Shown in pieces: positions 51,701 through 60,645 of a stretch of 64,000 nucleotides of DNA; position 1 is the first letter of the stretch; each line of letters opens with the position of its first letter. The DNA is taken from the NCBI RefSeq assembly GCF_002258785.1, contig NZ_NOYI01000036.1, positions 1-64,000 of the forward strand, written 5' to 3'. The notes under the pieces were generated by a model, which was not told the DNA's origin, did not search any database, and saw nothing but the letters and a program-made list of their open reading frames with translations. This DNA is from Rhodococcus sp. 06-235-1A. GTDB taxonomy: Bacteria > Actinomycetota > Actinomycetes > Mycobacteriales > Mycobacteriaceae. The translations under genes and the position numbers were made by a program.

Positions 51701-52801
51701 GTGATCTTGGCCCGACACCGCACACCCGATCCGATCGACGACGACTGCGCAGCGCCGGCGCGCGCCGGCGTGATCTCGATGCCCGTCGGCCACAGGCCGA
51801 CGGCGCTCACCGATCGCCCCCGTCATCGACGGGCCGACTTCGCACCCTCACGTTTCGTGACCGAGTCGCCCGCCGATGCCGGGTACTCCGACACTCTGTC
51901 GGAGGACGAGCACACGCCCGCGGCGCAGACGCCCGCACCGGATGGAACCGCTCACGCGGTCAGCGACGCCTGGGACACCGCGGGCGCGGGCGCTACCGCG
52001 TCGATGTGGGCGGCGCACGTGGCCGGTCCGGACGAGACGACGCACAACGAGGGTGACCGCGATGTAGTCCAGCCCGTGTCGCGAAGTGCTCGCCGCGGAC
52101 TTCATCGCCGCCGGGTGCCGAAGCCGGGTGGCCGCGCCATCGCTGCGTCGGTCGCGGTCGGTGCCTTCCTTTCCGCGGCAGCGACGTCTCCGAACACCGG
52201 GTCGCAGGACAGTGTGGCACTGAGCGCTGCGAGTATCGATCGACCTCCCGCCGGCGTCCTGCCGCCGAGCCCGGTCGTTGCCTCACCCCCGCAGGTGTTG
52301 CAGTTGCCCGATCTCGACGTCGGCCGACTCGCGCAGCGCATGACCGAGCAACTCGCCGAGGGGGGAGTTCGGGCGGCGGAGCGCGCAGCACGCGACGCCG
52401 AGGCGCGCCGCCCGCTCTCGGTGGTGCCGGTGTCGGGCACATTGACCTCCGGTTCTGGGCCACGTTGGGGGACAACGCATTACGGACTCGACATCGCCAA
52501 TACGATCGGGACGCCGATCGTATCGGTGACCGACGGTGAGGTCATCGAATCAGGGCCGGCGCAAGGGTTCGGCCTGTGGGTGCGTATTCGTCAGGACGAC
52601 GGCACGATCGGGGTGTACGGGCACATAGACCAGGCGCTCGTCACCGCCGGTCAACGCGTGAAAGCCGGCGAGCTCATTGCTACGGTAGGCAACCGAGGCC
52701 AATCCACCGGACCCCACCTGCATTACGAAGTGTGGCAACCCGACGGTGCCAAGTCCGACCCGACGGCGTGGCTGTCGGCACGCGGAGTCGATATCACCTG
52801 A
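51701..52801 (+). CDS. M23 (LytM-type) peptidase, first copy
   Basis: The 366-residue protein has a long Pro/Ala-rich N-terminus with a hydrophobic segment near residue 150 and a C-terminal M23 domain: THYGLDIANTIGTPIVSV (HxxxD), AQGFGLWVRIRQDDG, and STGPHLHYEVW (HxH), which together bind zinc. M23 enzymes cut peptidoglycan cross-links or act as envelope remodelling factors. GTG 51701 is preceded by AAGGA. It heads the operon with the BlaI-type gene, 25 bases apart. A paralogue lies at 57738. Confidence 0.88.
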   Translation: MILARHRTPDPIDDDCAAPARAGVISMPVGHRPTALTDRPRHRRADFAPSRFVTESPADAGYSDTLSEDEHTPAAQTPAPDGTAHAVSDAWDTAGAGATASMWAAHVAGPDETTHNEGDRDVVQPVSRSARRGLHRRRVPKPGGRAIAASVAVGAFLSAAATSPNTGSQDSVALSAASIDRPPAGVLPPSPVVASPPQVLQLPDLDVGRLAQRMTEQLAEGGVRAAERAARDAEARRPLSVVPVSGTLTSGSGPRWGTTHYGLDIANTIGTPIVSVTDGEVIESGPAQGFGLWVRIRQDDGTIGVYGHIDQALVTAGQRVKAGELIATVGNRGQSTGPHLHYEVWQPDGAKSDPTAWLSARGVDIT

Positions 52802-52826
52802 CACGACAAGGAAAGAAGATCTGGCG

Positions 52827-53180
52827 ATGAAAAGGCTCGGTGATCTCGAAGCGGAGGTGATGAACGTGCTCTGGGAATGTGACCGACCACAGTCGGTCCA
52901 CGACCTGCGTGAACTCATGGCCGACAGAAACCCCGCCTACACCACGATCCTGACCGTCGTGACCCATCTCCACGAGAAGGGGTGGGTCGAGCGGACCAAG
53001 CAGTCACGCGCGTACCTGTACTCCCCGGTGCAGTCGCGCGCGGAGGCCACCTCGCAGGCGCTGCGCGAAATCCTCGACACCAGTACCGATTCGGCCGCGG
53101 TGCTGATGCATTTCGCGAAAACCGTCACCGACGACGAGCTCGACGCTCTGCGGGGGAACCTGCCGGACGTGAACCGGTGA
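52827..53180 (+). CDS. blaI: BlaI/CopY-family transcriptional repressor
   Basis: The 117-residue protein is a BlaI/MecI winged HTH: MKRLGDLEAEVMNVLWECDR, PAYTTILTVVTHLHEKGWVE and a dimerisation helix at the end. No Cys-based metal site of the CopY kind is visible apart from Cys18, so control is probably by proteolysis through the M56 protein encoded next (GTGA overlap). M. tuberculosis BlaI and its M56 partner control respiratory and lactamase genes. It is the natural candidate for the eight dyads in 45-61 kb. Confidence 0.9.
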   Translation: MKRLGDLEAEVMNVLWECDRPQSVHDLRELMADRNPAYTTILTVVTHLHEKGWVERTKQSRAYLYSPVQSRAEATSQALREILDTSTDSAAVLMHFAKTVTDDELDALRGNLPDVNR

Positions 53181-54133
53181 TCGTCGCGCTGGTGTTGCTC
53201 CTCGCGGCGATCATCGCGGCCGTCGCCCTGCCGCAGCCGTTGACCTCTCTCACCCGCACCGTGAGCCCTACTCTCGCCTTGACCGCATGGATCGGCAGCA
53301 TCGCCGGGGTGCTGTTTCTCGTGGGATCCGCGGTAGCCGTGTTGCTCTGGCCCGGCCATGCGCCCGCTGAGGGCATGGTCGAACTTGCCGTCCGCTGTCT
53401 GGGATCGCTGCAACACGCGGCCCAGCCGTGGATCGGGGAAGCTGTAGCCGGGGCATCGGTCGTCCTCGCGGCGTCGGCGTCGGCGCGCGTCCTGCGCTCG
53501 ACTCGCCGTCAGCTTCGAGCCCGGTCCAAAGTCCGCGACTATCACCGCGATGTCATCGCCGTCGTCGCGCGCACGGACCCCGGACCCGAACCGATCATGT
53601 GGCTCGACCACCCGCTCCCGCTGGCCTACAGCATCGACGGTCGCCCGGGCTACGTCGTGGCCACCGAAGGCCTGCTCGCCCATCTCGATCCCGATCAGCA
53701 GCGAGCTGTGATCGCACACGAACGTGCCCACCTGCGCGGGCGCCACCACCGCATCGTCAACATCTGCGAGATCCTGGCCAAAGCACTTCCTCGCGTTCCC
53801 CTGTTCGCCGCAGCACCTGCAGCGGTGCGGGTTCTGGTCGAGGTCGCCGCGGACCGGTCCGCGGCCGCGGTCACCAGCGCCGACACTGTGCGTTCGGCCT
53901 TGTCGACGGTCTCGCAGGCGCATTCAGCGCGGCCACTGTGGGCGTTGGGCCTGATCGGGGACTCGACCGCCGCGCGGTTGCATCACCTCGATACGAGCGC
54001 GCAAACACCGAGCCGAACCGGAGCAGGCGCTTACGCTGCCGCCGCCGTGCTGCCGCTCGTGGTGCCGGCCGCCATGGCAATCCTCACCCTCAGTGCGGTC
54101 TCCGCCGCAGCGTGCGCGGTCCTGCTGACTTGA
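53177..54133 (+). CDS. M56-family membrane metallopeptidase (BlaR-like, no sensor domain)
   Basis: The 318-residue protein has membrane helices at the N-terminus (two to three), a cytosolic loop with the zinc motif AVIAHERAHLRGRHHR (HExxH variant HERAH), a downstream VAADRSAA segment giving the third ligand region, and a C-terminal helix. It lacks the penicillin-binding sensor domain of BlaR1. M56 proteins cleave or trigger loss of BlaI. The inducing signal is unknown; copper, envelope or redox stress are reasonable guesses from the regulon. Confidence 0.88.
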   Translation: MIVALVLLLAAIIAAVALPQPLTSLTRTVSPTLALTAWIGSIAGVLFLVGSAVAVLLWPGHAPAEGMVELAVRCLGSLQHAAQPWIGEAVAGASVVLAASASARVLRSTRRQLRARSKVRDYHRDVIAVVARTDPGPEPIMWLDHPLPLAYSIDGRPGYVVATEGLLAHLDPDQQRAVIAHERAHLRGRHHRIVNICEILAKALPRVPLFAAAPAAVRVLVEVAADRSAAAVTSADTVRSALSTVSQAHSARPLWALGLIGDSTAARLHHLDTSAQTPSRTGAGAYAAAAVLPLVVPAAMAILTLSAVSAAACAVLLT

Positions 54134-54145
54134 ACCACCCCTAAA

Positions 54146-54162
54146 TACTATGGTGCATAGTA
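54146..54162 (+). promoter_or_regulatory. BlaI-type operator, ctaD
   Basis: TACTATGGTGCATAGTA is identical to the site at 46886. It lies 57 bases before the ctaD start and right after the M56 gene. Confidence 0.85.
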
Positions 54163-54219
54163 TTTGAGTTAGGCTGTCGGACGCGTCCTGTAATTCGCGT
54201 GCGATTCGAAGGTGGTTCC

Positions 54220-55992
54220 ATGACGGCGCTGACATCTCCTCCGGCTGCGCCGGCGGTTCGCCCCTATCCACCCCGCGGGGCCCGCAAGGGGTCGTTCCTG
54301 CACACGATGGTCACCACCACCGATCCGAAGGTCATCGGATTGATGTATCTGGTGACCTCGTTCGGATTCTTCCTCGTCGGCGGCCTCATGGCCTTGATCA
54401 TGCGCTCCGAACTCGCCGTTCCGGGAATGCAGTTCCTCTCCAACGAGCAGTACAACCAGCTCTTCACCATGCACGGCACGATCATGCTGCTGCTCTACGC
54501 CACCCCGATCGTCTTCGGCTTCGGCAACTACATCTTGCCGCTGCAGATCGGCGCACCCGATGTCGCCTTCCCCCGGCTCAATGCCTTCTCCTACTGGCTC
54601 TATCTGTTCGGCGCACTGGTCACCACCGCCGGGTTCATCAGCCCCGGCGGTGCCGCCGACTTCGGCTGGACCGCGTACACCCCGTTGAGCAGCGCCGTCT
54701 ACTCCCCCGGTATCGGATCCGACCTGTGGATCGTGGGCTTGCTCGTCGCAGGCCTGGGCACCATCCTGGGCGGGGTCAACATGGTCACCACCGTGGTGTG
54801 CCTGCGCGCACCGGGAATGACGATGTTCCGCATGCCGATCTTCACCTGGAACATCCTGGTGACCTCGATCCTGATCCTGCTGGCGTTCCCACTGCTGACC
54901 GCGGCGCTGATGGGCCTGCTCGCCGACCGGAAACTCGGCACCCACATCTTCGATCCCGCCAACGGCGGGGCGTTGCTCTGGCAGCACCTGTTCTGGTTCT
55001 TCGGTCACCCCGAGGTCTACATCATCGCGCTACCGTTCTTCGGAATCGTCTCGGAGATCTTCCCGGTCTTCTCCCGCAAACCCATCTTCGGGTACAAGGG
55101 TCTGATCTACGCCACCGTCGGCATCGCAGCTCTGTCCATCGCGGTGTGGGCGCACCACATGTATGCCACCGGCGCCGTGCTGCTGCCGTTCTTCTCGTTC
55201 ATGACCTTCCTCATCGCCGTGCCGACCGGGGTGAAGATCTTCAACTGGATCGGCACCATGTGGCGCGGCCAGGTCACCCTCGAATCCCCCATGCTCTTCT
55301 CCATCGGATTCCTGATCACGTTCGTCTTCGGCGGGTTGTCCGGAGTGCTCCTGGCGAGCCCGCCCATCGATTTCAACGTCACCGACACCTATTTCGTCGT
55401 CGCGCACTTCCACTACGTCGTGTTCGGAACGGTCGTGTTCGCGACCTATGCGGGCATCTACTTCTGGTTCCCGAAGATGACCGGCCGCATGCTCGACGAA
55501 CGACTGGGCAAGTGGCACTTCTGGATGACGTTCCTCGGATTCCACGCCACCTTCCTCGTCCAGCACTGGCTCGGAGCGCAAGGAATGCCGCGCCGCTACG
55601 CCGACTATCTCCCGTCCGACGGGTTCACCACCCTCAACCAGGTCTCGACCGTGGGATCGTTCGTTCTCGGAGCCTCGACGCTGCCGTTCATCTGGAACGT
55701 CTTCAAGAGCTACCGCTACGGCGAAGTGGTCACCGTCGACGACCCCTGGGGATTCGGTAACTCCCTCGAGTGGGCGACCAGTTGCCCACCACCGCGGCAC
55801 AACTTCACCGAGATGCCCCGAATCCGCTCCGAGCGGCCGGCGTTCGAGCTTCACTATCCGCACATGGTCGAACGCATCCGCGCCGAGCAGCACGTCGGTG
55901 GCCCGCACTCGGATTCGATCGCGCCCTCGGAAGTGATCACCGAAGCCATCGCCGGCCGTGAACGATCCGATCCGCCGGACCCGGTGAAATAA
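54220..55992 (+). CDS. ctaD: Cytochrome c oxidase subunit I (aa3-type)
   Basis: The 590-residue protein has twelve transmembrane helices and the haem-copper ligands: FTMHGTIMLLLYATP, WFFGHPEVYIIALPFFG with the His-Tyr cross-link pair, VWAHHMYATG with the CuB His pair, and HFHYVVFGTVVFATYAGIYF near the haem ligands. No genes for subunits II, III or IV are here, so it must borrow host subunits or replace the host CtaD. ATG 54220 was chosen since GAAGGTGG precedes it. It stands alone behind a BlaI-type operator. Confidence 0.95.
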   Translation: MTALTSPPAAPAVRPYPPRGARKGSFLHTMVTTTDPKVIGLMYLVTSFGFFLVGGLMALIMRSELAVPGMQFLSNEQYNQLFTMHGTIMLLLYATPIVFGFGNYILPLQIGAPDVAFPRLNAFSYWLYLFGALVTTAGFISPGGAADFGWTAYTPLSSAVYSPGIGSDLWIVGLLVAGLGTILGGVNMVTTVVCLRAPGMTMFRMPIFTWNILVTSILILLAFPLLTAALMGLLADRKLGTHIFDPANGGALLWQHLFWFFGHPEVYIIALPFFGIVSEIFPVFSRKPIFGYKGLIYATVGIAALSIAVWAHHMYATGAVLLPFFSFMTFLIAVPTGVKIFNWIGTMWRGQVTLESPMLFSIGFLITFVFGGLSGVLLASPPIDFNVTDTYFVVAHFHYVVFGTVVFATYAGIYFWFPKMTGRMLDERLGKWHFWMTFLGFHATFLVQHWLGAQGMPRRYADYLPSDGFTTLNQVSTVGSFVLGASTLPFIWNVFKSYRYGEVVTVDDPWGFGNSLEWATSCPPPRHNFTEMPRIRSERPAFELHYPHMVERIRAEQHVGGPHSDSIAPSEVITEAIAGRERSDPPDPVK

Positions 55993-56035
55993 CCATCGCC
56001 GCAGAAGTGACCCACCGCTAAACCGCCCTCCCTAC

Positions 56036-56052
56036 TACTATGTCCCGTAGTT
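56036..56052 (+). promoter_or_regulatory. BlaI-type operator, copC-ctaG
   Basis: TACTATGTCCCGTAGTT fits the dyad with two changed positions in the right arm. It lies 34 bases before copC. Confidence 0.65.
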
Positions 56053-56086
56053 GTTGGGTCGGGCTCGATACAGAGGAGTACCCCAC

Positions 56087-56686
56087 GTGAAACGTCTGAT
56101 GCTGATCGCTGTGATGATCTGCGGGACAGCATTGTTCGCTGCAGCGCCGGCGTCGGCGCACAGTGAGCTGGTCAGCTCCGACCCGCCCGCCGATGCCACA
56201 CTCGAGTTCGCGCCGATCGGTGTCGGTCTGGTGTTCAACCAGGACATCAACGAATCGTTCGCGACCATCAGCGTCGTGGGTCCTGGCGACACTCAGTGGG
56301 CACAGGGAACGGCCACGGTCGAGGGCCCCGACGTATCGGTCCTGCTCCAGGACGGACTCCCCAACGGGGAGTACACCGTCGGCTACCGTGTCACCTCCGC
56401 GGACGGGCACCCGATCACCGGGTCGTACGGTTTCTCCGTCGACGTTGCGGCGACCGCCACCCCTCAGGACGCCGCTGCACAGCAGTCGCAGAGCGGTGCG
56501 ACCTCGACCTCGCCGACTCCTGTTACCACGGCTACGCAGCCCTACGATCCCAACAATCCCTCCGCCAGCGAAGACCGGCCACCGAAACAGAACACCATGA
56601 TGCTGCTCTCCATCGTGGGCATCACGGTTATCGCGCTCGCCGCTATCGCCCTGACCCTGGTGATCCGAGGCAAGAACAAACAATGA
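56087..56686 (+). CDS. copC: CopC-domain copper-binding protein, membrane-anchored
   Basis: The 199-residue protein has a signal peptide cut near APASA-HSELVSSDPP, so the N-terminal His becomes the first residue of the mature protein and a Cu(II) ligand, as in CopC. The core ends with TSADGHPITGSYGFSVDV, holding a second His. A Thr/Ser/Pro linker leads to a C-terminal transmembrane helix (SIVGITVIALAAIALTLVI). GTG 56087 follows AGAGGAG. It lies 10 bases before ctaG and should bring copper to it. Confidence 0.92.
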   Translation: MKRLMLIAVMICGTALFAAAPASAHSELVSSDPPADATLEFAPIGVGLVFNQDINESFATISVVGPGDTQWAQGTATVEGPDVSVLLQDGLPNGEYTVGYRVTSADGHPITGSYGFSVDVAATATPQDAAAQQSQSGATSTSPTPVTTATQPYDPNNPSASEDRPPKQNTMMLLSIVGITVIALAAIALTLVIRGKNKQ

Positions 56687-56696
56687 CAGGGTGCCG

Positions 56697-57653
56697 ATGA
56701 ACATCGCTGCCGTCGATCCCCCACAGGCTCCCCCGACGCTGGCAGCGCTACTGAGCTGGGATCTTCCACCGCTCCCGATCCTGCCGATCGCCGGCATCGT
56801 GATGGCCGGGCTGTACTGCTGGGGACTGATTCGGATCCAACGCCGCGGTATCGAATGGTCGCGCGGGCGCAGTTTCAGCTTCCTCATCGGCTGCGCGGCG
56901 CTGGTCCTGGTGACCGGACTGCAGATCGAACGCTACGGCTACAGCCTGTTCAGCGTGTTCATGTTCCAGCATCTGACGTTGTCGATGCTTGTTCCACCCT
57001 TGCTGGTGGTCGGCTCCCCTGGACGGCTACGGCTGCGGGCCACCTCCCACTACGGCGTCGGCCGATGGGTACTCATCGCCGCCTTGACAGGTTTGCGGAG
57101 CCGCGCCGGGCGCATCGCACTACATCCAGGTCTGACGATCCCGCTGTTCCTCTTCAGTTACTACGGCCTGTATCTGTCGTCGATCTTCGATGTTCTCGCG
57201 GTCACAGTCATCGGCCACGTGTCGATGGAGATCTTCTTCTTCGCCAGCGGGCTGCTGTTCATCATCCCTGTGCTCGCCGTCGGCCCCCTCCCCGTTCGGC
57301 AGAGCAATCTGGGCCGTTTGTTCGACCTGTTCGTCGAGATGCCGCTGCATGTGTTCTTCGGTGTCATCTTGATGATGTCGAGCACCCCCATGCTGGCCAC
57401 ATTCGCCTTCCCACCCCCGGACTGGGGTGTCGATCCGGTAGCCGATCAGAAGCTCGCCGGAGCGTTGGCGTGGTCCTACGGTGAGCCGGTGGCATTGCTG
57501 GTCGTGCTCATCTTCTGTATTCGGTGGAACCGGGACGAAAAAGAGGAATCGGCTGCCGCGGACCGGCACGCCGAAGAGGACGGGTACAGCGAACTCAACG
57601 CCTACAACGATTTCCTGAAAAAGATCGGTAGCGAGACCAGTCAACGCACCTGA
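56697..57653 (+). CDS. ctaG: CtaG-type (caa3) oxidase assembly membrane protein
   Basis: The 318-residue protein has seven or more transmembrane helices and the caa3_CtaG features: SVFMFQHLTLSMLVPPLLVV, TVIGHVSMEIFFFASGLLF and LFVEMPLHVFFGVILMM, with His/Met residues in the membrane. It is related to the C-terminal half of the CopD-CtaG fusion at 49469. CtaG proteins are needed for Cu insertion into oxidase in some bacteria. It follows copC in the same unit. Confidence 0.88.
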   Translation: MNIAAVDPPQAPPTLAALLSWDLPPLPILPIAGIVMAGLYCWGLIRIQRRGIEWSRGRSFSFLIGCAALVLVTGLQIERYGYSLFSVFMFQHLTLSMLVPPLLVVGSPGRLRLRATSHYGVGRWVLIAALTGLRSRAGRIALHPGLTIPLFLFSYYGLYLSSIFDVLAVTVIGHVSMEIFFFASGLLFIIPVLAVGPLPVRQSNLGRLFDLFVEMPLHVFFGVILMMSSTPMLATFAFPPPDWGVDPVADQKLAGALAWSYGEPVALLVVLIFCIRWNRDEKEESAAADRHAEEDGYSELNAYNDFLKKIGSETSQRT

Positions 57654-57737
57654 GCTGTCGCGGCCGTCCTGCGCTCGGGGACTGCCGCGACCTCATCGCC
57701 TGATCGCGCTTACTGGCAAGGGCACGATCGGGCGCAT

Positions 57738-58826
57738 TCATCGCGCACGTGTGCCCGCCCCGATTCTGGCTCCCCGCTCACCGAGCCAGGCTTGCGGATC
57801 GACCTTCTGCCCCGCGGGAGATGTGGTCTCGAAATGCAGGTGCGGACCCGTCGAATTACCGCGGTTCCCGACCTCTGCAATCCGATCGCCCTTACGGACG
57901 CGCTGACCCACCGTGACCGAATTTCCGTTGTTGTGCCCGTAGGTGGTGATCGATCCATCGTCGTGTCTGATCCGAACCCACAGCCCGAAGCCCTGCGCGG
58001 GCCCGGCGCTGATGACAGTCCCGTCGGCCGCGGCGACGATCGGCGAGCCCAGTGAGTCGGCGATGTCGACACCGCCGTGTTGTGTCCCGCTCCGGGTGCC
58101 GAAGTTCGAGGTGACCAGTCCACCGCTGGGTGCGACAGCAGACGCAGTACCTCGGGAGGTGGCCGAGCCACCGGACGTGGAACCTCGCTGCTGTGCTGCA
58201 TCAGGAACAGAATCTTCGGGCGCAGTCGTCTCAGGCACACTCGTCTCAGGCGCAGTGGTGTCTGGCACGGGCGAATCGCGGCCGGTGTTGCCCGTCACCG
58301 GATCCTGTTCCCCCCCTCGGTCGCCGTCGTGCGGGACCGCGGGGTCGAGGGCGTCGACCTGGAGCGATGTGGCGATACGAAGGGCCAGGAGTGGGTCGAG
58401 AGTAGCCAACGGGGCCAGGCAGGACAGGGACTGCGCCGGGGCATTCGACACTCCTCGGGCGATGGCGTCGACGATGCATCCTGCCGACGCGGACACGGGG
58501 CCGGCGGTGTCCGCGATGACACCGCCGGCCTGGGCGGCGGCCCACGACGAGGATGCGAAAGCTGCGAGATCTGCCACCGCGATCGGATCGGTACCGATTG
58601 TCGCGGCCCGATCGGCCAGGCGGATCAACCGGCTGACGGCGTCGGCGGTCTGCTGACCTTCGACCTCGTCCCCGGACTTCGCGGCCGGTTGACCCGGATT
58701 CGCTCCGGCTACCGGGGCGTGCAGGAACACCGCACCGAGTGCGACACCGACGATCACGTATGTCCGCGCACCTCGGCATGCGCGACGTCGACCGCCGCTC
58801 GGCGTCGTCTTTCCCGCGTTGTTCAC
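57738..58826 (-). CDS. M23 (LytM-type) peptidase, second copy
   Basis: The 362-residue protein has a signal peptide (TYVIVGVALGAVFLHAPVAG), a helical Ala-rich domain with two Cys (SAGCIVDA, SLSCLAPL), a Thr/Pro/Glu linker with ETSVPETTAPEDSVP repeats, and an M23 domain: TQHGGVDIADSLGSPIVAA, AQGFGLWVRIRHDDGSITTY, NSTGPHLHFETTS. The zinc ligands are present. The catalytic domain is close to that at 51701. The start is GTG 58826 with AAGGGTG upstream. The operator at 59066 lies 240 bases upstream. Confidence 0.88.
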   Translation of the reverse strand: MNNAGKTTPSGGRRRACRGARTYVIVGVALGAVFLHAPVAGANPGQPAAKSGDEVEGQQTADAVSRLIRLADRAATIGTDPIAVADLAAFASSSWAAAQAGGVIADTAGPVSASAGCIVDAIARGVSNAPAQSLSCLAPLATLDPLLALRIATSLQVDALDPAVPHDGDRGGEQDPVTGNTGRDSPVPDTTAPETSVPETTAPEDSVPDAAQQRGSTSGGSATSRGTASAVAPSGGLVTSNFGTRSGTQHGGVDIADSLGSPIVAAADGTVISAGPAQGFGLWVRIRHDDGSITTYGHNNGNSVTVGQRVRKGDRIAEVGNRGNSTGPHLHFETTSPAGQKVDPQAWLGERGARIGAGTRAR

Positions 58827-59065
58827 GTGGTCACCCTTCTCGTTGAATGCCGGTCGCGACCGCAGTGGATGCCGTGTCGGCCGTGGGTCAGTGTTGCGTG
58901 GTCCCATCGACACCACAAGCCCCTTCTGTCACACGCTCGACTGAATTCATCGCTGTTTCGCCTATCGCGTCGGCGTCGAAAGTGAGTGCATTGCACAGTA
59001 ACTCGACGATTCGACGCCGTTCCATGCGTGCCGGTGCCGGTCATGGGGGTCATCCCAATCGTTAT

Positions 59066-59082
59066 TACTATGCAACATAGTA
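59066..59082 (-). promoter_or_regulatory. BlaI-type operator, upstream of second M23 gene
   Basis: TACTATGCAACATAGTA has perfect arms. It lies just after the stop of the DUF305 gene and 239 bases before the M23 start on the same strand, so a longer leader than elsewhere is implied. Confidence 0.75.
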
Positions 59083-59096
59083 TTTCGATATGGGCG

Positions 59097-59840
59097 TCAG
59101 CTCTCCGGCAACGGTGAGACCCCGTGTGCGCTCAGTAGGGCATCGATCTGACCGACCTCGGCGGTTTGGGTCGAGGCGATCGAGCCTGCGAGCGCGGCGA
59201 CAGCGGGAACTGTCGCGTTCGCCGCTCCCAGCTCTGCCATCGGGATTCCCCCACGATGGTGGCGGCGGAGCAGTTGCAGATACCGGCCGTCGAATTCTTC
59301 GGCGTTCATCCGGCGAAGTGCCGTCAGCTCGGCGGTACTGGCCATGCCGGGCATCGACCTCGCGTCCTGTCCGCTGTCGTTCGCGGACGCGCTCATGTCC
59401 ATCGGGTGACCCTCTGTCGAGCTGGCCTCGGTCATCCACGTCATCGGCGGGCCGTCTGGCAGATATGGCCTGTCCCACAGTGTCAACCAGCCTTGCATAG
59501 TGCCGACTTGGCTCTGCTGCGAGGTCAACACGTCGAAGGCGAGGGTCCGGATGACCGGATCCGTCGAGCGTCCCAACGCCATCGCCGACATCTCGATCGC
59601 CTGGTTGTGATGGAGCGACATGTCCTGCGCGAAACCCACATCCACCGAATCCGATGCGGGTACGGCCACTCGTGCGCCGTCCGGTGTGAGCAGTACGCCG
59701 ATGAGGACGCCGGACAGGACGAGGGCTGTCACCGCCAAGCCGATGAGCAGTGCCCTGGGCCTGGATCTGGGTCCCGTTTCCGCGGCGTCATTCTGTGCAT
59801 CGTCGATCTGGGCATCGTCGGTCCGGCCGTGCACGGTCAT
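59097..59840 (-). CDS. DUF305 membrane-anchored protein
   Basis: The 247-residue protein has an N-terminal transmembrane anchor (ALLIGLAVTALVLSGVLIGV) and two DUF305 motifs: DMSLHHNQAIEMSAMALGR and LLRRHHRGGIPMAELG, each with paired His. A Met-rich linker (MDMSASAN, SMPGMAS) lies between. It is coupled to the DUF3105 gene by an ATGA overlap. Together with the DUF305 lipoprotein at 8805 it suggests copper binding outside the membrane. Confidence 0.88.
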   Translation of the reverse strand: MTVHGRTDDAQIDDAQNDAAETGPRSRPRALLIGLAVTALVLSGVLIGVLLTPDGARVAVPASDSVDVGFAQDMSLHHNQAIEMSAMALGRSTDPVIRTLAFDVLTSQQSQVGTMQGWLTLWDRPYLPDGPPMTWMTEASSTEGHPMDMSASANDSGQDARSMPGMASTAELTALRRMNAEEFDGRYLQLLRRHHRGGIPMAELGAANATVPAVAALAGSIASTQTAEVGQIDALLSAHGVSPLPES

Positions 59841-60628
59841 CGACTCCCCTCCCCCATCGGCGCTGGCGCACTGTCGAGGGCCGGGTCTTCCTCGAGGGGC
59901 ACCGCGTCCGGTCCTGGCTCGCTGGCGTCGAACGGCGGCGGGTTGTCGGGATCGAACGCGCCGGGAATGGTCGAGCAACTGGCTCCGCTCTCGGGGTGGG
60001 TCGAGGGGTTCTGTCGCAGAGCAGCGACGAACTGAGTGATGCGCCGGTCGGAGGCATTGTCGAGCTCGAGTCGATGACCCCACGACTGCAGCGTGATCGG
60101 TGCCGTCAGGCCCGGGTAGGGCGACATCATCGTGTAGGGCTCGCCCTCGACCCGCCCGGCGAGTGAACCGACCTCGTCGGAGGAGACCCGGTTCGGGTCG
60201 TACGTCACCCACACCGCCCCGTGTTCGAGCGAATGAACCGCGTTCTCGCTGCGTAGCGGGACGGGGTACACCACTCCGGTACACGTCGCCCAGGTCTGGT
60301 CGTGAGGGCCGCCGAACGGCGGACTCCGATCGTAGGCAACTCTCTGAGCTGGTTCGACGTGCCGCGCTGCCGGATACTCGACCTCGACGACGCCGTCGAT
60401 GCCGCGCGAGGGGTCCGGGTCGTCGGCGGTCGGCGCGAACCGCTCGGCCTGATTGCGTTCGAGGACGCGGGGGGCCAGGTTGTATCCGATCGCACCGACG
60501 AGCACGACGATGACGACACCCGCGCCGATCACCGTCCAGGGAGCGCGTACGCCCCCGGGCACTCCGGCTGGGCGTGATCGCCGAGTCGAGCTCCGTCGGC
60601 CTCGGGCGGGGTTTCTGCTGCTGTTCAT
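59837..60628 (-). CDS. DUF3105 membrane-anchored protein
   Basis: The 263-residue protein has a basic N-terminus, one transmembrane helix (APWTVIGAGVVIVVLVGAIG) and the DUF3105 domain with YDRSPPFGGPHDQTWATCTG, ENAVHSLEHGAVWVTYDP and an end part with Cys. His/Cys residues in HDQTW, VHSLEHG are conserved in the family and could bind copper. DUF3105 and DUF305 genes commonly occur as a pair. GGAGGAG precedes the ATG. It begins 18 bases from the operator at 60646. Confidence 0.9.
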   Translation of the reverse strand: MNSSRNPARGRRSSTRRSRPAGVPGGVRAPWTVIGAGVVIVVLVGAIGYNLAPRVLERNQAERFAPTADDPDPSRGIDGVVEVEYPAARHVEPAQRVAYDRSPPFGGPHDQTWATCTGVVYPVPLRSENAVHSLEHGAVWVTYDPNRVSSDEVGSLAGRVEGEPYTMMSPYPGLTAPITLQSWGHRLELDNASDRRITQFVAALRQNPSTHPESGASCSTIPGAFDPDNPPPFDASEPGPDAVPLEEDPALDSAPAPMGEGSR

Positions 60629-60645
60629 ATTGCTCCTCCGTCAAA

